Positions 23,926-33,535 of a stretch of DNA of 37,998 nucleotides are shown here, piece after piece. Source of the stretch: a virus. Both the position numbers and the translations under genes were made by a program. Location of the stretch: IMG/VR virus record IMGVR_UViG_3300030109_000601, positions 1 to 37,998 of that record; one strand, 5' to 3'. Positions within the stretch are counted from its first letter, which is position 1; every line of letters starts with the position of its first letter. The notes under the pieces are model-generated. The model ran no database searches, had not been told where the DNA came from, and saw only the letters and a program-made list of their open reading frames with translations.

Positions 23926-26304
23926 ATGGCACAAGTACAGACAAATTTAGAACTTGGAAAAGTAACTCTTCAATCAGCAATCCCAAAAGCAGGTAAAAAC
24001 AGAGTATTTGTAGCACCTTTACCTAGACAGACTTCAGCCCAAGTACTGGCAAAGAACTTATCTCAATTTAGTACTGTTCTCGGACAGTTCAGTAACGTGC
24101 AGCAGCAAAGAGCAGAGACGGACGCACTTACAATGACTAACGATGAGATTATAGCTCAAATGGATGGGGAAGGTAAGAAAATGGGGTTTTTAGATAAGAT
24201 AGGTTATGAAAAGAAGTTTAATGAAACAGTTTACAGTAGAGATTTTGAATTAAGAACAAAGCCACTGTTTTCTCAATTTTCTTCAGAAATAAAAGAACAA
24301 GGAGTAGAAAGGCTTGCTGACCGTTCTTTGTTTGATAATTACATAAACAAAGGATTAGAAGATCTAGATAAAGAGATACGTGAAAAAATAAAAGACAAAC
24401 CTTTCATGGCTGAAATCCACAACGCTATGTGGGGACAAGCCAGTGCTTCTTTTTACGCTGAAGAGTCGGCAATATATGACAAAAGAAGGGACGCTTACCT
24501 GTTAGACGCTACTGATGAAGTTTTTAAGTTAAACTTTCCAGACCCAGTAGCAGGAGACTTTGAAGAAACCTTTAAAAGCACTCAAAAATATTTTCAAGAG
24601 TATGATGCTGTATTTCAAGGACAAGGCGTTTCAAGAAGTAAAATCAAAGAAGGGTTTATTGGTATGGCAAGTAACAGGATTAAAGCTTTAGCTATGGACG
24701 GTAGACCTGACGAAGCTTACATGATGATTGACGCACTTAAAGGTGTTAAGTCTAATAAAACCGCACTATTTAATGACAAGACTACTTCTTTTCAAATACA
24801 GTCTTTAAAACGCTTTGTAAGAACTGAAGAAGAAAGACTTACAGATAGAAACTCTAAGTTAGAAGACCAAGTAGTAGATAATATCATTTTAGAAAAGATA
24901 AGCCCTCTTTTAAGGCAAAGTAAAGAGACAGCCGAACAGTTTAACAAGAGTTTACCTTTTCTTCCTCAACCTGAATATTTTAGTAACCCAGAAGTTACAG
25001 CTTTAATACAACTGGAAGACCTCGATGATGATGAACTTGTATCTAGGTTCGACACTTTGAAGTCAGACCGTTTACGTGAAACTTTTAGAAACAGAATAGA
25101 ATCAATTAGAGAAGCCAAACAAAAAGAGGAAACCATACAAATAGAAGACGTTTTAAGAGACTCTAACCCCCTTGAAACGTTTACAGATGTAAGAGCAAGT
25201 TTTGAAGAGTTAGGATTGAAGTTTCTTACAAAAGAAAACATAAACAGATACCCTACTTTAATACAGGACATGGTTACAGGTTTAGATGCTAAAGGCATAA
25301 CTCAAACTGTTCCAGGGTTTACAGGAAACGCTAAATTTAAACAACGAGAACTTTACGGTGCAGCTAAAAGAGATTTCGACACCGCAATGCGTAAAAAAGC
25401 TAGAGAGATTTTATTCGATCCAAAATTGGTAGATACAGGAGCTAAAGAGCAGAAATTAAAAAGGTACGGTATAGATCTAGCCAACGAGGTACTAACCGAA
25501 GCTGAAAGACAGTTTGAAGAGTTTGTACAAAAGGGTGTAAAAGAAGAACCTTTTAAACAAAACCAAATGGAAGGTAGTTCTTTGTTGGATGAGGATGAGA
25601 AAAATTTAGTGGAAAGTGGAATACTTAAACAGGAGGATGCTATATCAGGTAAAAAAGAAAGCGTCCTTGAAAGAAGTGACACGTTCCCAAATGACGGCAA
25701 CAACAAACCAGATGTCAGTTTAAAGAAGAATTTTTGGTGGTGGGATAGAGGTTTCTTAGGTTCTAAATATGAACAAAACAATTTTGATGACTATGTTGAA
25801 AAATTTGAAAACACAAGCAAGTCTGGACTTTTTGAAAAAGACAAAGAAAAAGTTTCTGAAGTTTTTTCTAATTTAATAGAAATTTCTAGAAACCTTGATT
25901 ACGCTCCTGCGTATTTAAAGACTATAAAAACAGGGGTTCTTAGAGAAGGTTTTGAAGCTGACGTATTCGCAAGCAACCAAGACATAAGAGACAGGCGCAG
26001 AGATATAGGACTGTTGATATTGAAAAGTGGAGTATCTGAAGAGGAGGCCGTTAAAGGTGTAGCCAATTTCACAGATGACACTACAGGTTTTCCAATAGAC
26101 GATATAATTAAAAACAACTATGCAAAAATGCCTATTTTAACCATTCAAACAATAGAAGCATTTAATGCCGGAAACTTAGACGCAAAGAATTTAGTAAAAC
26201 GCATCGTAGAACGAAACAAAATAAACGTAGATTCAAAAACTTTTGTAACTTTTCAAGAAGTGTTATTTGAAAATTTTACAGGATCATTAAACACCGAACA
26301 ATAA
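23926..26304 (+). CDS. Internal virion protein C (T7 gp15-like)
   Basis: A 792-aa core protein (T7 gp15 is 747) that in T7 forms the periplasmic tunnel for DNA ejection with gp14 and gp16. The sequence is almost entirely helical and charged, with an N-terminal PLPRQTSAQVLAKNLSQFSTVLGQFSNVQQQR that resembles other podophage core proteins. No catalytic motif is visible. Assignment rests on size, helical composition and position between the gp14 and gp16 equivalents. It ends 4 bases before the next ATG. Confidence 0.88.
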   Translation: MAQVQTNLELGKVTLQSAIPKAGKNRVFVAPLPRQTSAQVLAKNLSQFSTVLGQFSNVQQQRAETDALTMTNDEIIAQMDGEGKKMGFLDKIGYEKKFNETVYSRDFELRTKPLFSQFSSEIKEQGVERLADRSLFDNYINKGLEDLDKEIREKIKDKPFMAEIHNAMWGQASASFYAEESAIYDKRRDAYLLDATDEVFKLNFPDPVAGDFEETFKSTQKYFQEYDAVFQGQGVSRSKIKEGFIGMASNRIKALAMDGRPDEAYMMIDALKGVKSNKTALFNDKTTSFQIQSLKRFVRTEEERLTDRNSKLEDQVVDNIILEKISPLLRQSKETAEQFNKSLPFLPQPEYFSNPEVTALIQLEDLDDDELVSRFDTLKSDRLRETFRNRIESIREAKQKEETIQIEDVLRDSNPLETFTDVRASFEELGLKFLTKENINRYPTLIQDMVTGLDAKGITQTVPGFTGNAKFKQRELYGAAKRDFDTAMRKKAREILFDPKLVDTGAKEQKLKRYGIDLANEVLTEAERQFEEFVQKGVKEEPFKQNQMEGSSLLDEDEKNLVESGILKQEDAISGKKESVLERSDTFPNDGNNKPDVSLKKNFWWWDRGFLGSKYEQNNFDDYVEKFENTSKSGLFEKDKEKVSEVFSNLIEISRNLDYAPAYLKTIKTGVLREGFEADVFASNQDIRDRRRDIGLLILKSGVSEEEAVKGVANFTDDTTGFPIDDIIKNNYAKMPILTIQTIEAFNAGNLDAKNLVKRIVERNKINVDSKTFVTFQEVLFENFTGSLNTEQ

Positions 26305-26308
26305 CAAC

Positions 26309-29300
26309 ATGGCATTTTCAGATTTATACAAACAAGGAATAAAAAAAGGTATTGAAGGTTACTCAACAATAGCTAAAGAAACTATAAAACCCGATGCTAG
26401 GTCTTATAAGTTAAGTTCTGGTGTTAACGAGGCAATGAACCCTTCTCAAACACCTCAAACAGGAGAAGAGGAAAAAGAAGGATTAAGCATGTTTGAAACC
26501 GCTTTGGATATAGCTTCTGCACCTTTAAGGGGGGCTTACGAAGCTTTTGAAAGTACAGCGGAACTGATTACAGGACAGAATTATGATTTAAATCCTTTAG
26601 GTGAAAGTAAAACTATGGTTGGAGGTTTTGTCGAAGGAATGTCTCAGTTTGTTGTAGGTTTTATTCCAGGTTTAAAGGTTGTAAAAGGTGTTAGTTATCT
26701 AGGTAAAGCTGCTAAAGGTAAATTTGTATCCAAGTTCATGAAAGGTGAGGCAAAACATCAGCGATCCACTCTACCTGTAGCCAAATCTTTAGCAAAAACA
26801 GACCCTAAAGGTGCTTTTGGAAAAATAGTTGGAGCTTCGGCTTTTTCTGATTTCGTAGCGTTTGAAGGACAAGAGGCAAGACTAAGCGACCTTGTACAAA
26901 ACACCAGATTAGCAAACCCATTGACAGAATTTTTACAGTACGAAGGAAACGAAGACGATTCAGAGTACATGGGAAGATTTAAAAACGTTATGGAAGGAGC
27001 AGTACTTGAAGGGATTACTGGAGGTTTACTGTTTGGATTAGGAAAAGGTATTAAAGGCATGAAAGCTTTTAAAGATGCTTTAGCTAAAGGCAAGACACCC
27101 AAAGAAGCCGAAAAAGCAGGTGCAGCAGCCATGAACAAAACGGATGAAACTTTGGATAGCATAAACACTGATGAACCTTCAGTGGGGAACGACATCAAAA
27201 ACGATCCCGATGACATGTTTATAACAGAACACGAAAAACTTGCAGATGAAGCGGAAAGTTTTGGTATAGACCCTAGAACACCCAAGGGAAAACTGAAAGC
27301 ACAGACAACTTTGAAAAAAGCGATAGCAAAAGCTAAAAAAGAAAAGATTCCTAAACTTAAAAAAGCTAAAAGAGTCAGCGATCAAGAATTGGCAGAGCCT
27401 ATGTATTTAGACGTAGACAGCGAAACATACAAAGGCATAAGAAAAGACGTAGACGATAAGTATAAAGAAATAAAACCAGACAAAATAGAAACTGGAGGAA
27501 TTAGAGCGGTTCTTAGTAGTCTACTTAGAGGGGTAGCTGACAAATCCCAGATGCAAGCCGTAATGGATGATTACGTTTTAAGGTCTTCATTAATTAAAGA
27601 CAAGGTTGAAATATCTGAAAAAGATTTTGATAGGATACTTGATAATTCAAGAGAGATTGATTACGCAGCAGGAGCGGATGGACAAACAAAATTATCTGTT
27701 GATGCAATCCTTAAAGGTGAAGACGTAGACGGTTGGCATGAGCAATGGTTGAGGCAGAACGCTGCGAGTTACGAGGTAATGAGAGAAGCCGGAGAGATAG
27801 CTGTAGGTTCAGCTAAAAAATGGGCAGACGCAGGACTCAACACTACAGACGGAGATTTATACAGGGAGTTTATAGACAGCGTTACTATGTATGAGTTAGC
27901 TGTGGATGTTAACGCACAAAGAGCGAGAAGAGACTCTAAGGCTTTACTTCAAAGAAAGTTCTTAAAAAACAAATTTAAAAACAAGAAAGTAAATCCTGTA
28001 GATTCAAAAATGGATGACCTTGATTACACAAAGTTTCTTTATGAAAGACTTGGCACTAAAGATCCGAAAAAGTTGGCTAAACAGATGTCAGTTTTAGGTT
28101 CTTTTGATGATTTAGACAACTTAAGAAGATCCGCAGATCTTGCAGAAAAAACATCAGGAAGAAGACTTTTAGACATTACTCAAGAGTATTGGATCAACAG
28201 TATTCTTAGTGGCCCTGCAACTCAAGTGGTAAACCTTATAGGAAACGCTTTAACAGGTGCAATGCTTTCAGCAGAAAGAGGATTAGGTGCAGCATTTAGC
28301 GGTAACACGGAACTTCTTAAAGCTACCTTCAACCTCACGTACACCATTGAGTCTTTTAAAGAGTCTCTAAACGCTGCTGCAATGTCTTTTAGAAATGACG
28401 ATTCAATATTGATCAAAGGAAGCAAACAGTTTGATGATACTTCTGGAGAAGGAACTAAATCTATAACAGCAGCTAATGTGGGTAAAACTCTTCCTGGAAA
28501 ACCTGAAATACCAGATAACAGTACACTTGGAGCAGCTATAAACGGTCTTGGAACAGGAACAAGATTTTTCACAAGACTTCTTACAACAGGTGACGAGTTC
28601 TTTAAGAATCTTGCATACAGAAAACAAATAAGAACTGAACTTGCTATGGACGCTTATGCAAAAATAAGAAAAGGACAAGGAAGCAACAAAACAGCAGGAG
28701 AACTTTTAGATGTCAATGACGGTATTCAATCTACAGGCAGAGAAATGAATGAAGTGTCGAAATATGTAGAAAAAAACCTAAACGATTACATTACAGAATC
28801 AGGCCATTACATGAGCGAAAAAGGTCTTTTGATTTCGGCAAAGCAAGCAGCAGAAAAAGCAGGTTTTACATTTGGAAAAGGACAAGAAAAGTTTATTAGG
28901 GATTACTTAAGTAAAGCTGAAAACAAGTTTGATAAAGATGCCACTATTCTTGACAAGATTTATAAAAGGTCAGAAAAAGCTGTAGAGTTTTCGGAGTTAG
29001 CTACACACACTTCAAAAATAGAAAGCGACTCAATTGTAGAACCTATTTCAAGAATACTAACAAAACATCCTGTTCTTAAATTTGTTGTTCCATTTCTTAG
29101 AACACCTGCAAACATTCTTAAGTTTGGTTACGAAAGAACACCTTTCGGACTTCTTAAAAACACAAGAAAAGAGTACTGGGATAAACTTAGAAAAGGGACA
29201 GACATAGAAAAAGCAGACGCTAGAGGAAAGCTTGCTTTAGGTTCTATGACTTCAGCAGCTACTGTTTTGTATTTGATGTCCGGTAAAGAGTTTATAACAG

Positions 29301-30271
29301 GAGGTGGGCCTAGAAACAGAAACGAAGCAGACGCACTTAAACAGACCGGATGGCAACCTTATTCGGTAAAAGTTGGAGACAAATATTATAGTTACCAACG
29401 TCTAGATCCTCTTGCTACTATGATGCAGATGTCAGCAGATTTTAGTGACTATTTAAAATACGAAGTTCGTGATGATGATGACAGAAACGCTGCTCAAATC
29501 TTTGGTGCTATGTCGCTTGTTTATGCAGTAAACATGACAGACAAAACTTTCCTTAAAGGTGTCAACAACATGCTTAACGTGTTTAGAGATCCTGAGTACT
29601 ATGGCCCTAAACTTTTTAAAGACATTAGCGGAGGTTTCGTTCCAAACCTTGTAAATCAAGCAAGAAATACTCAGTCAGAAATAATGGTTAAAGAAGCCAA
29701 GAATTTCAGTGACACGCTTCTTAAGCGAGTTCCAGGATTAGATAAAAAGGTAGCTCCTAAAAGGAACGTTATTGGAGAAGAAATTTACAGGGAAAATCCG
29801 GCTGCAACTTACGGTTTAGATTACTTAAATGTGGTTAATCCTTTTTATGTATCTAAAGATAAAAAAGACGTTGTCTTCAATGAAATAGCTAAGACTCGTC
29901 ATGGGTATACATTGCCTTCTAGGTACTTGTTTGGTGTTAAAGATATCAACCTTGAAGAAGTAGAATCAAACGTTGGTAAATACGACACTTACGATAGGCT
30001 TCAAGAACTTATGGGTACTTTAAAACTCGAAGGCAGGACTCTTAGACAAACACTTAAAAAAGCTATGAGTACAAAAGAATATCAAAGCATACCTAATTTG
30101 AGTGTCTACGAAACAACTGGAGAAAAGTCTCCGAAGATAGACATCATTAACGGCATAATTCAAGCTTACAAATCAAAAGCTAGAGCGCAAGTTCTTCAAG
30201 AAAACCCAGAACTGTTAGAGAGATACAAACAGGCAATACAAGCAGGAGCGGAAGCATTTACACCTCAATAG
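26309..30271 (+). CDS. Internal virion protein D, ejection motor protein (T7 gp16-like, no visible transglycosylase)
   Basis: At 1320 aa it matches T7 gp16 (1318 aa) in size and position. In T7 this protein crosses the inner membrane and pulls in the first part of the genome. Here the N-terminus (LYKQGIKKGIEGYSTIAKE; ALDIASAPLRGAYEAFESTAELITG; VGGFVEGMSQFVVGFIPGLKVV) has amphipathic, membrane-active character. It does not show the Glu-Ser and GLMQ-type motifs of the lytic transglycosylase domain found at the start of T7 gp16. The C-terminal half has family-like phrases such as YWINSILSGPATQVVNLIGNAL, KFVVPFLRTPANILKFGYERTP and PYSVKVGDKYYSYQRLDPLATMM. These latter resemble core proteins of other marine podophages. 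Confidence 0.9.
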   Translation: MAFSDLYKQGIKKGIEGYSTIAKETIKPDARSYKLSSGVNEAMNPSQTPQTGEEEKEGLSMFETALDIASAPLRGAYEAFESTAELITGQNYDLNPLGESKTMVGGFVEGMSQFVVGFIPGLKVVKGVSYLGKAAKGKFVSKFMKGEAKHQRSTLPVAKSLAKTDPKGAFGKIVGASAFSDFVAFEGQEARLSDLVQNTRLANPLTEFLQYEGNEDDSEYMGRFKNVMEGAVLEGITGGLLFGLGKGIKGMKAFKDALAKGKTPKEAEKAGAAAMNKTDETLDSINTDEPSVGNDIKNDPDDMFITEHEKLADEAESFGIDPRTPKGKLKAQTTLKKAIAKAKKEKIPKLKKAKRVSDQELAEPMYLDVDSETYKGIRKDVDDKYKEIKPDKIETGGIRAVLSSLLRGVADKSQMQAVMDDYVLRSSLIKDKVEISEKDFDRILDNSREIDYAAGADGQTKLSVDAILKGEDVDGWHEQWLRQNAASYEVMREAGEIAVGSAKKWADAGLNTTDGDLYREFIDSVTMYELAVDVNAQRARRDSKALLQRKFLKNKFKNKKVNPVDSKMDDLDYTKFLYERLGTKDPKKLAKQMSVLGSFDDLDNLRRSADLAEKTSGRRLLDITQEYWINSILSGPATQVVNLIGNALTGAMLSAERGLGAAFSGNTELLKATFNLTYTIESFKESLNAAAMSFRNDDSILIKGSKQFDDTSGEGTKSITAANVGKTLPGKPEIPDNSTLGAAINGLGTGTRFFTRLLTTGDEFFKNLAYRKQIRTELAMDAYAKIRKGQGSNKTAGELLDVNDGIQSTGREMNEVSKYVEKNLNDYITESGHYMSEKGLLISAKQAAEKAGFTFGKGQEKFIRDYLSKAENKFDKDATILDKIYKRSEKAVEFSELATHTSKIESDSIVEPISRILTKHPVLKFVVPFLRTPANILKFGYERTPFGLLKNTRKEYWDKLRKGTDIEKADARGKLALGSMTSAATVLYLMSGKEFITGGGPRNRNEADALKQTGWQPYSVKVGDKYYSYQRLDPLATMMQMSADFSDYLKYEVRDDDDRNAAQIFGAMSLVYAVNMTDKTFLKGVNNMLNVFRDPEYYGPKLFKDISGGFVPNLVNQARNTQSEIMVKEAKNFSDTLLKRVPGLDKKVAPKRNVIGEEIYRENPAATYGLDYLNVVNPFYVSKDKKDVVFNEIAKTRHGYTLPSRYLFGVKDINLEEVESNVGKYDTYDRLQELMGTLKLEGRTLRQTLKKAMSTKEYQSIPNLSVYETTGEKSPKIDIINGIIQAYKSKARAQVLQENPELLERYKQAIQAGAEAFTPQ

Positions 30272-30299
30272 AAAACTTAAAACTTAACAGAAATTATTT

Positions 30300-31154
30300 A
30301 TGGCAAATTCATATATCGAATATTCAACAGCAGGTACTGGTACAAACGGTCTGGGACAAAACCAATTTAGTTACGCAGACATAGATGTTCTTAGCGCGGA
30401 TGATATTAAATGCAGAGGGTACGCAATGAATCAATGGAACGATGTTCCTGTTTCAAGTCAAGGCGCACTCACCAACTCAACTACAAAGAAAATTACAATT
30501 ACTGCTTCAAGTGCTGTGGCTTATTCTATAGTTCGATTGTATCGCTCAACCACTTCAAACGCACTTGTAGACTTTGTTGATGGCGCACGACTGACCGAAA
30601 GTGATCTTGATACTGCCTACAAACAAGGACTTTTTGTTGCTCAAGAAGTTGCAGAGAACGCTTCAACCGATGGAGCTTCTGGTGTAGCCAATCTTACCGA
30701 CAACAACCTTGCAGAATCCTTTTATAAAGAGGGATTGATGGTAGTTACAGCTACTCCATCAGGAACAGGAGCGCAGGGAACTGTAACCTTACACTCAGAC
30801 TTTAATACTTTAAGTTACACTAAGATTGGTAACAGAGTGTTTGTCTCTGGAAGATTAAAAGTAGCATCAGTAAGTGGTTCTCCAAATGGAGCTTTAAATC
30901 TCACAACACTTCCTTATACTTCTGCTAGTCTCGCTGATGAGGCAGGTGCTTCAATTAGTGCTATAAATCTACATAACGCAACAGGAGCAAATGTTGATGA
31001 TATTACAGGATGGATTAATGAAAACTCAGCCACTTTATCCCTTTATTATGTGGAAACTACCGATGCTGCAAATAGCACAGGTAATTCACTTGCTTCTAAA
31101 TTACAGGCTAACACTGAGATTTACATCAGCCTAAACTACGTCACAGCAGCTTAA
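30300..31154 (+). CDS. Tail fibre protein with T7-type anchoring domain (gp17-like)
   Basis: A 284-aa fibre. The first ~130 residues match the T7 tail-fibre N-terminal domain that docks to the tail: GLGQNQFSYADIDVLSADDIKCRGYAM, ITASSAVAYSIVRLYRSTT, LVDFVDGARLTESDLDTAYKQGLFVAQEVAENA. The remaining ~150 residues form one short beta-rich unit (SYTKIGNRVFVSGRLKVASVSG) of the kind used as a fibre tip. It is about half the length of T7 gp17 (553 aa), so it may act as an adaptor for another receptor-binding protein, perhaps the 1866-aa adhesin. Position after gp16 and before a holin-like gene is as in T7. Confidence 0.9.
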   Translation: MANSYIEYSTAGTGTNGLGQNQFSYADIDVLSADDIKCRGYAMNQWNDVPVSSQGALTNSTTKKITITASSAVAYSIVRLYRSTTSNALVDFVDGARLTESDLDTAYKQGLFVAQEVAENASTDGASGVANLTDNNLAESFYKEGLMVVTATPSGTGAQGTVTLHSDFNTLSYTKIGNRVFVSGRLKVASVSGSPNGALNLTTLPYTSASLADEAGASISAINLHNATGANVDDITGWINENSATLSLYYVETTDAANSTGNSLASKLQANTEIYISLNYVTAA

Positions 31155-31162
31155 TAATAGAA

Positions 31163-31324
31163 ATGAACAATCAATTCACGACTCCCACCGTTGGAGTTTT
31201 AGGACTACTCGCAAATATAACTCTCAATGATGTAAATGAGCTTCTTGCCGTAATGGTGGGTCTGGCAACGCTCGTTTATATGAGTTTAAAGATCATCAAG
31301 GAAATACGAAAAAAGGATAAATAG
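31163..31324 (+). CDS. Putative holin, small membrane protein (T7 gp17.5 position)
   Basis: A 53-aa protein, MNNQFTTPTVGVLGLLANIT followed by LNDVNELLAVMVGLATLVYMSLKIIKEIRKKDK. The second half is a strong transmembrane helix (about residues 26-43) with a basic C-terminal tail; the first half is a weaker hydrophobic segment. A tiny membrane protein between the tail fibre and small terminase is the T7 holin position (gp17.5, 67 aa), and the basic tail fits class II holins. It would open the inner membrane to the amidase at 33536. ATG 31163 is 9 bases after the fibre stop. Confidence 0.78.
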   Translation: MNNQFTTPTVGVLGLLANITLNDVNELLAVMVGLATLVYMSLKIIKEIRKKDK

Positions 31325-31328
31325 ATTT

Positions 31329-31559
31329 ATGGAAGACAGCAGCAAAATGGAAGTCTTACAAGGACTTTTAACAGATGAGTTTATAGAAAGAATTAAAACA
31401 GGAGACGCTGAACCTTCGCTACTTAATGCAGCCAGACAGTTTCTTAAAGACAACGGTATTCACTCAGGTATCAAACAAGACGATAAGATACAGGATCTTG
31501 TAAGTATCCTTCCGTTTAAAGACACTGATGACGAAGAAGAGATTGCCAAAACCAATTAA
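31329..31559 (+). CDS. Small terminase subunit (T7 gp18-like)
   Basis: DNA-recognition subunit of the packaging motor, 76 aa (T7 gp18 is 89). The sequence GLLTDEFIERIKTGDAEPSLLNAARQFLKDNGIHSG is typical of this family in podophages; the rest is an acidic tail (FKDTDDEEEIAKTN). Gene order holin, small terminase, large terminase is as in T7, here with an HNH-like gene inserted. It starts 4 bases after the holin-like gene stop. Confidence 0.88.
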   Translation: MEDSSKMEVLQGLLTDEFIERIKTGDAEPSLLNAARQFLKDNGIHSGIKQDDKIQDLVSILPFKDTDDEEEIAKTN

Positions 31560-31564
31560 AAGTT

Positions 31565-31786
31565 ATGAGAAATTACCGAAAGGAATACGACACATATCAC
31601 AGCAAACCTAAACAAAAGAAACGTAGAGCCGGAAGAAACAAAGCTAGAAGGTTGGCTATTAAATCCAGGGGTAGGTCAGCTCTTAAAGGTAAAGACGTAG
31701 ACCACAAGGATCGAAACCCTCTTAACAACAGTAGAAGCAATCTAAGAATTCAATCTAAATCAAGAAACAGATCTAGAAATAAATAA
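31565..31786 (+). CDS. Small HNH-type nuclease-like protein between terminase subunits
   Basis: A 73-aa very basic protein whose C-terminal half reads VDHKDRNPLNNSRSNLRIQSKSRNRSRNK. That is a minimal HNH (HNH_3-like) pattern with DH, an Asn in the loop and Asn-Leu-Arg, while the N-terminus is Lys/Arg-rich (KPKQKKRRAGRNKARRLAIKSRG). HNH proteins beside terminase genes assist genome cleavage in several tailed phages. T7 has the spanin gene at this place instead, so this is an insertion or replacement. It sits 5 bases after small terminase and 2 before large terminase, arguing for a native operon member rather than a homing gene. The truncated motif leaves activity open. Confidence 0.78.
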   Translation: MRNYRKEYDTYHSKPKQKKRRAGRNKARRLAIKSRGRSALKGKDVDHKDRNPLNNSRSNLRIQSKSRNRSRNK

Positions 31787-31788
31787 GC

Positions 31789-33459
31789 ATGGACACACCG
31801 GAGGAACTTAAGGACTTTAGGAATTTTTTATACCTTGTCTGGAAACACCTCAATCTCCCTGACCCCACTGATATACAATACGAGATTGCAGACTGGATGC
31901 AGAACGGCCCAAGAAGAGCCGTCATTCAAGGGTTTCGAGGTGTAGGCAAAAGTTGGATATGTTCAGCTTACGTTGTTCACCAGTTGCTGCTAGATCCTTC
32001 AAAGAATATTCTTGTATGTTCAGCGAGTAAGACTAGAGCCGATGACTTTTCCACATTTACTTTAAGACTAATTCATGAGATGCCGTTGTTGGCTAACCTT
32101 ATACCCTCTTCTACTCAAAGATTTTCAAAGATAAGTTTTGATGTTGGCCTTGCTCCGGCTAGTCATGCACCAAGTGTAAAGAGTTTGGGCATCACCTCCC
32201 AACTAACCGGAAGCAGGGCTGACATTATTGTGGCAGATGACGTGGAGGTTCCAAACAATTCAGCCACACAAGGGATGAGAGATAAACTTGGAGAGCAGGT
32301 AAAGGAGTTTGAATCGATACTCAAGCCTGACAAGGAATCCAAAATCGTCTTTCTGGGTACGCCACAATGCGAGGACTCACTGTATAATAAACTAATGGAG
32401 AGGGATTATACAGCGTGTATATGGCCTTGCAAACATATAACTCCTCAAGTTAACGAGAAGAAGTACTACGGAAGAGTTAGCCCCCTTTGTGTGTCTGAAG
32501 AAAACAAGGACAAGTCTACAGAACCTTTAAGATTCAGTGAGATTGATTTAGCGGAACGTGAAGTCAGTTATGGTAAAGCAGGATTCGCAATGCAGTTCAT
32601 GCTCGACAGTAAACTGTCAGACCTTGACCGATACCCATTAAAAGTTAACGACCTAGTAGTCATGGACATCGATGACGAATTAGCTCCTGAGAAAGTTGTT
32701 TGGGCGCAAAGTCCTGAGCTTGCTTGGGGTGGAGAGATTCCAAACGTAGGATTTACTGGTGACAGATTCTACAGACCATTTAAACAAGTTGGAGACATGG
32801 TAGATTACTCAGGATCAGTTATGAGCATTGACCCTTCCGGTCGTGGTCGTGACGAAACATCTTGGGCTATCGTTAAGATGCTTAATGGTTATCTTTATGT
32901 TCCTGATGCCGGAGGGATGCAAGGAGGCTATGGTGAAGACGTTCTTAAGGTGCTTGCGTTAAAAGCAAAGAAACATAAGGTTAACTACATAATCGTTGAG
33001 AGTAACTTTGGGGACGGCATGTTTAGTGAGCTTTTTAAACCTTTCCTAAACAAGATACATCCCTGCTCAATAGAGGAAGTCAGACACAGTATACAAAAGG
33101 AAAAGAGAATTATAGACACTCTTGAACCTGTAATGAGTCAACACAAGCTTGTAATGTCTCCAGAAGTCATCAAGAACGACTTTAACTCAGCCCAGAACTA
33201 CCCTCTTGAATCCCAACTTAAGTACCAATTGATCTACCAGTTATCCAGAATAACCAGAGATCGAGGAGCAATTACTCACGATGACCGTTTGGATGCTCTA
33301 GCTATTGCTGTAACTTACTGGGCCGACCAGATGGCTCAAGATGCCGAAAAGAAGATGAAGGATCGAAAAGAAGACTTATTAGATCAAGAACTTCAAAAGA
33401 TGGCTGACAGCTACTTCGGGAACAAAGACAACCATAAGAATAGCCTTAACTGGCTCTAG
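31789..33459 (+). CDS. Terminase large subunit (T7 gp19-like)
   Basis: Packaging ATPase and nuclease, 556 aa (T7 gp19 is 586). The ATPase has Walker A QGFRGVGKSW (about 47-56) and Walker B ADIIVADDVEVP (Asp 149-150), followed by the coupling motif IVFLGTPQ. The RNase H-like nuclease has Asp 347 in MSIDPSGRGRDETSWAI, a second acidic site in YIIVESNFGDGMF and the C-terminal DDRLDALAIAVTYW. The domains are intact. It cuts the concatemers at the terminal repeats proposed near 34300-34700, about 1 kb downstream. Confidence 0.97.
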   Translation: MDTPEELKDFRNFLYLVWKHLNLPDPTDIQYEIADWMQNGPRRAVIQGFRGVGKSWICSAYVVHQLLLDPSKNILVCSASKTRADDFSTFTLRLIHEMPLLANLIPSSTQRFSKISFDVGLAPASHAPSVKSLGITSQLTGSRADIIVADDVEVPNNSATQGMRDKLGEQVKEFESILKPDKESKIVFLGTPQCEDSLYNKLMERDYTACIWPCKHITPQVNEKKYYGRVSPLCVSEENKDKSTEPLRFSEIDLAEREVSYGKAGFAMQFMLDSKLSDLDRYPLKVNDLVVMDIDDELAPEKVVWAQSPELAWGGEIPNVGFTGDRFYRPFKQVGDMVDYSGSVMSIDPSGRGRDETSWAIVKMLNGYLYVPDAGGMQGGYGEDVLKVLALKAKKHKVNYIIVESNFGDGMFSELFKPFLNKIHPCSIEEVRHSIQKEKRIIDTLEPVMSQHKLVMSPEVIKNDFNSAQNYPLESQLKYQLIYQLSRITRDRGAITHDDRLDALAIAVTYWADQMAQDAEKKMKDRKEDLLDQELQKMADSYFGNKDNHKNSLNWL

Positions 33460-33535
33460 GATCAACGAGAAGAGCCTTGAGGCTTAAAAACGTGTAAGTA
33501 CACCATTTAACATTACAACAATTTTAAAAGGAAAT

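Noticed and set aside
25353-25781. 142-codon minus-strand frame within the gp15-like gene
   Set aside because: Ser/Leu-rich antisense shadow of a helical, charged gene, with no start signal or gene-like context; all supported genes are on the + strand.
26758-27285. 175-codon minus-strand frame within the gp16-like gene
   Set aside because: Same reason: antisense shadow with low-complexity Ser/Pro/Ala composition.
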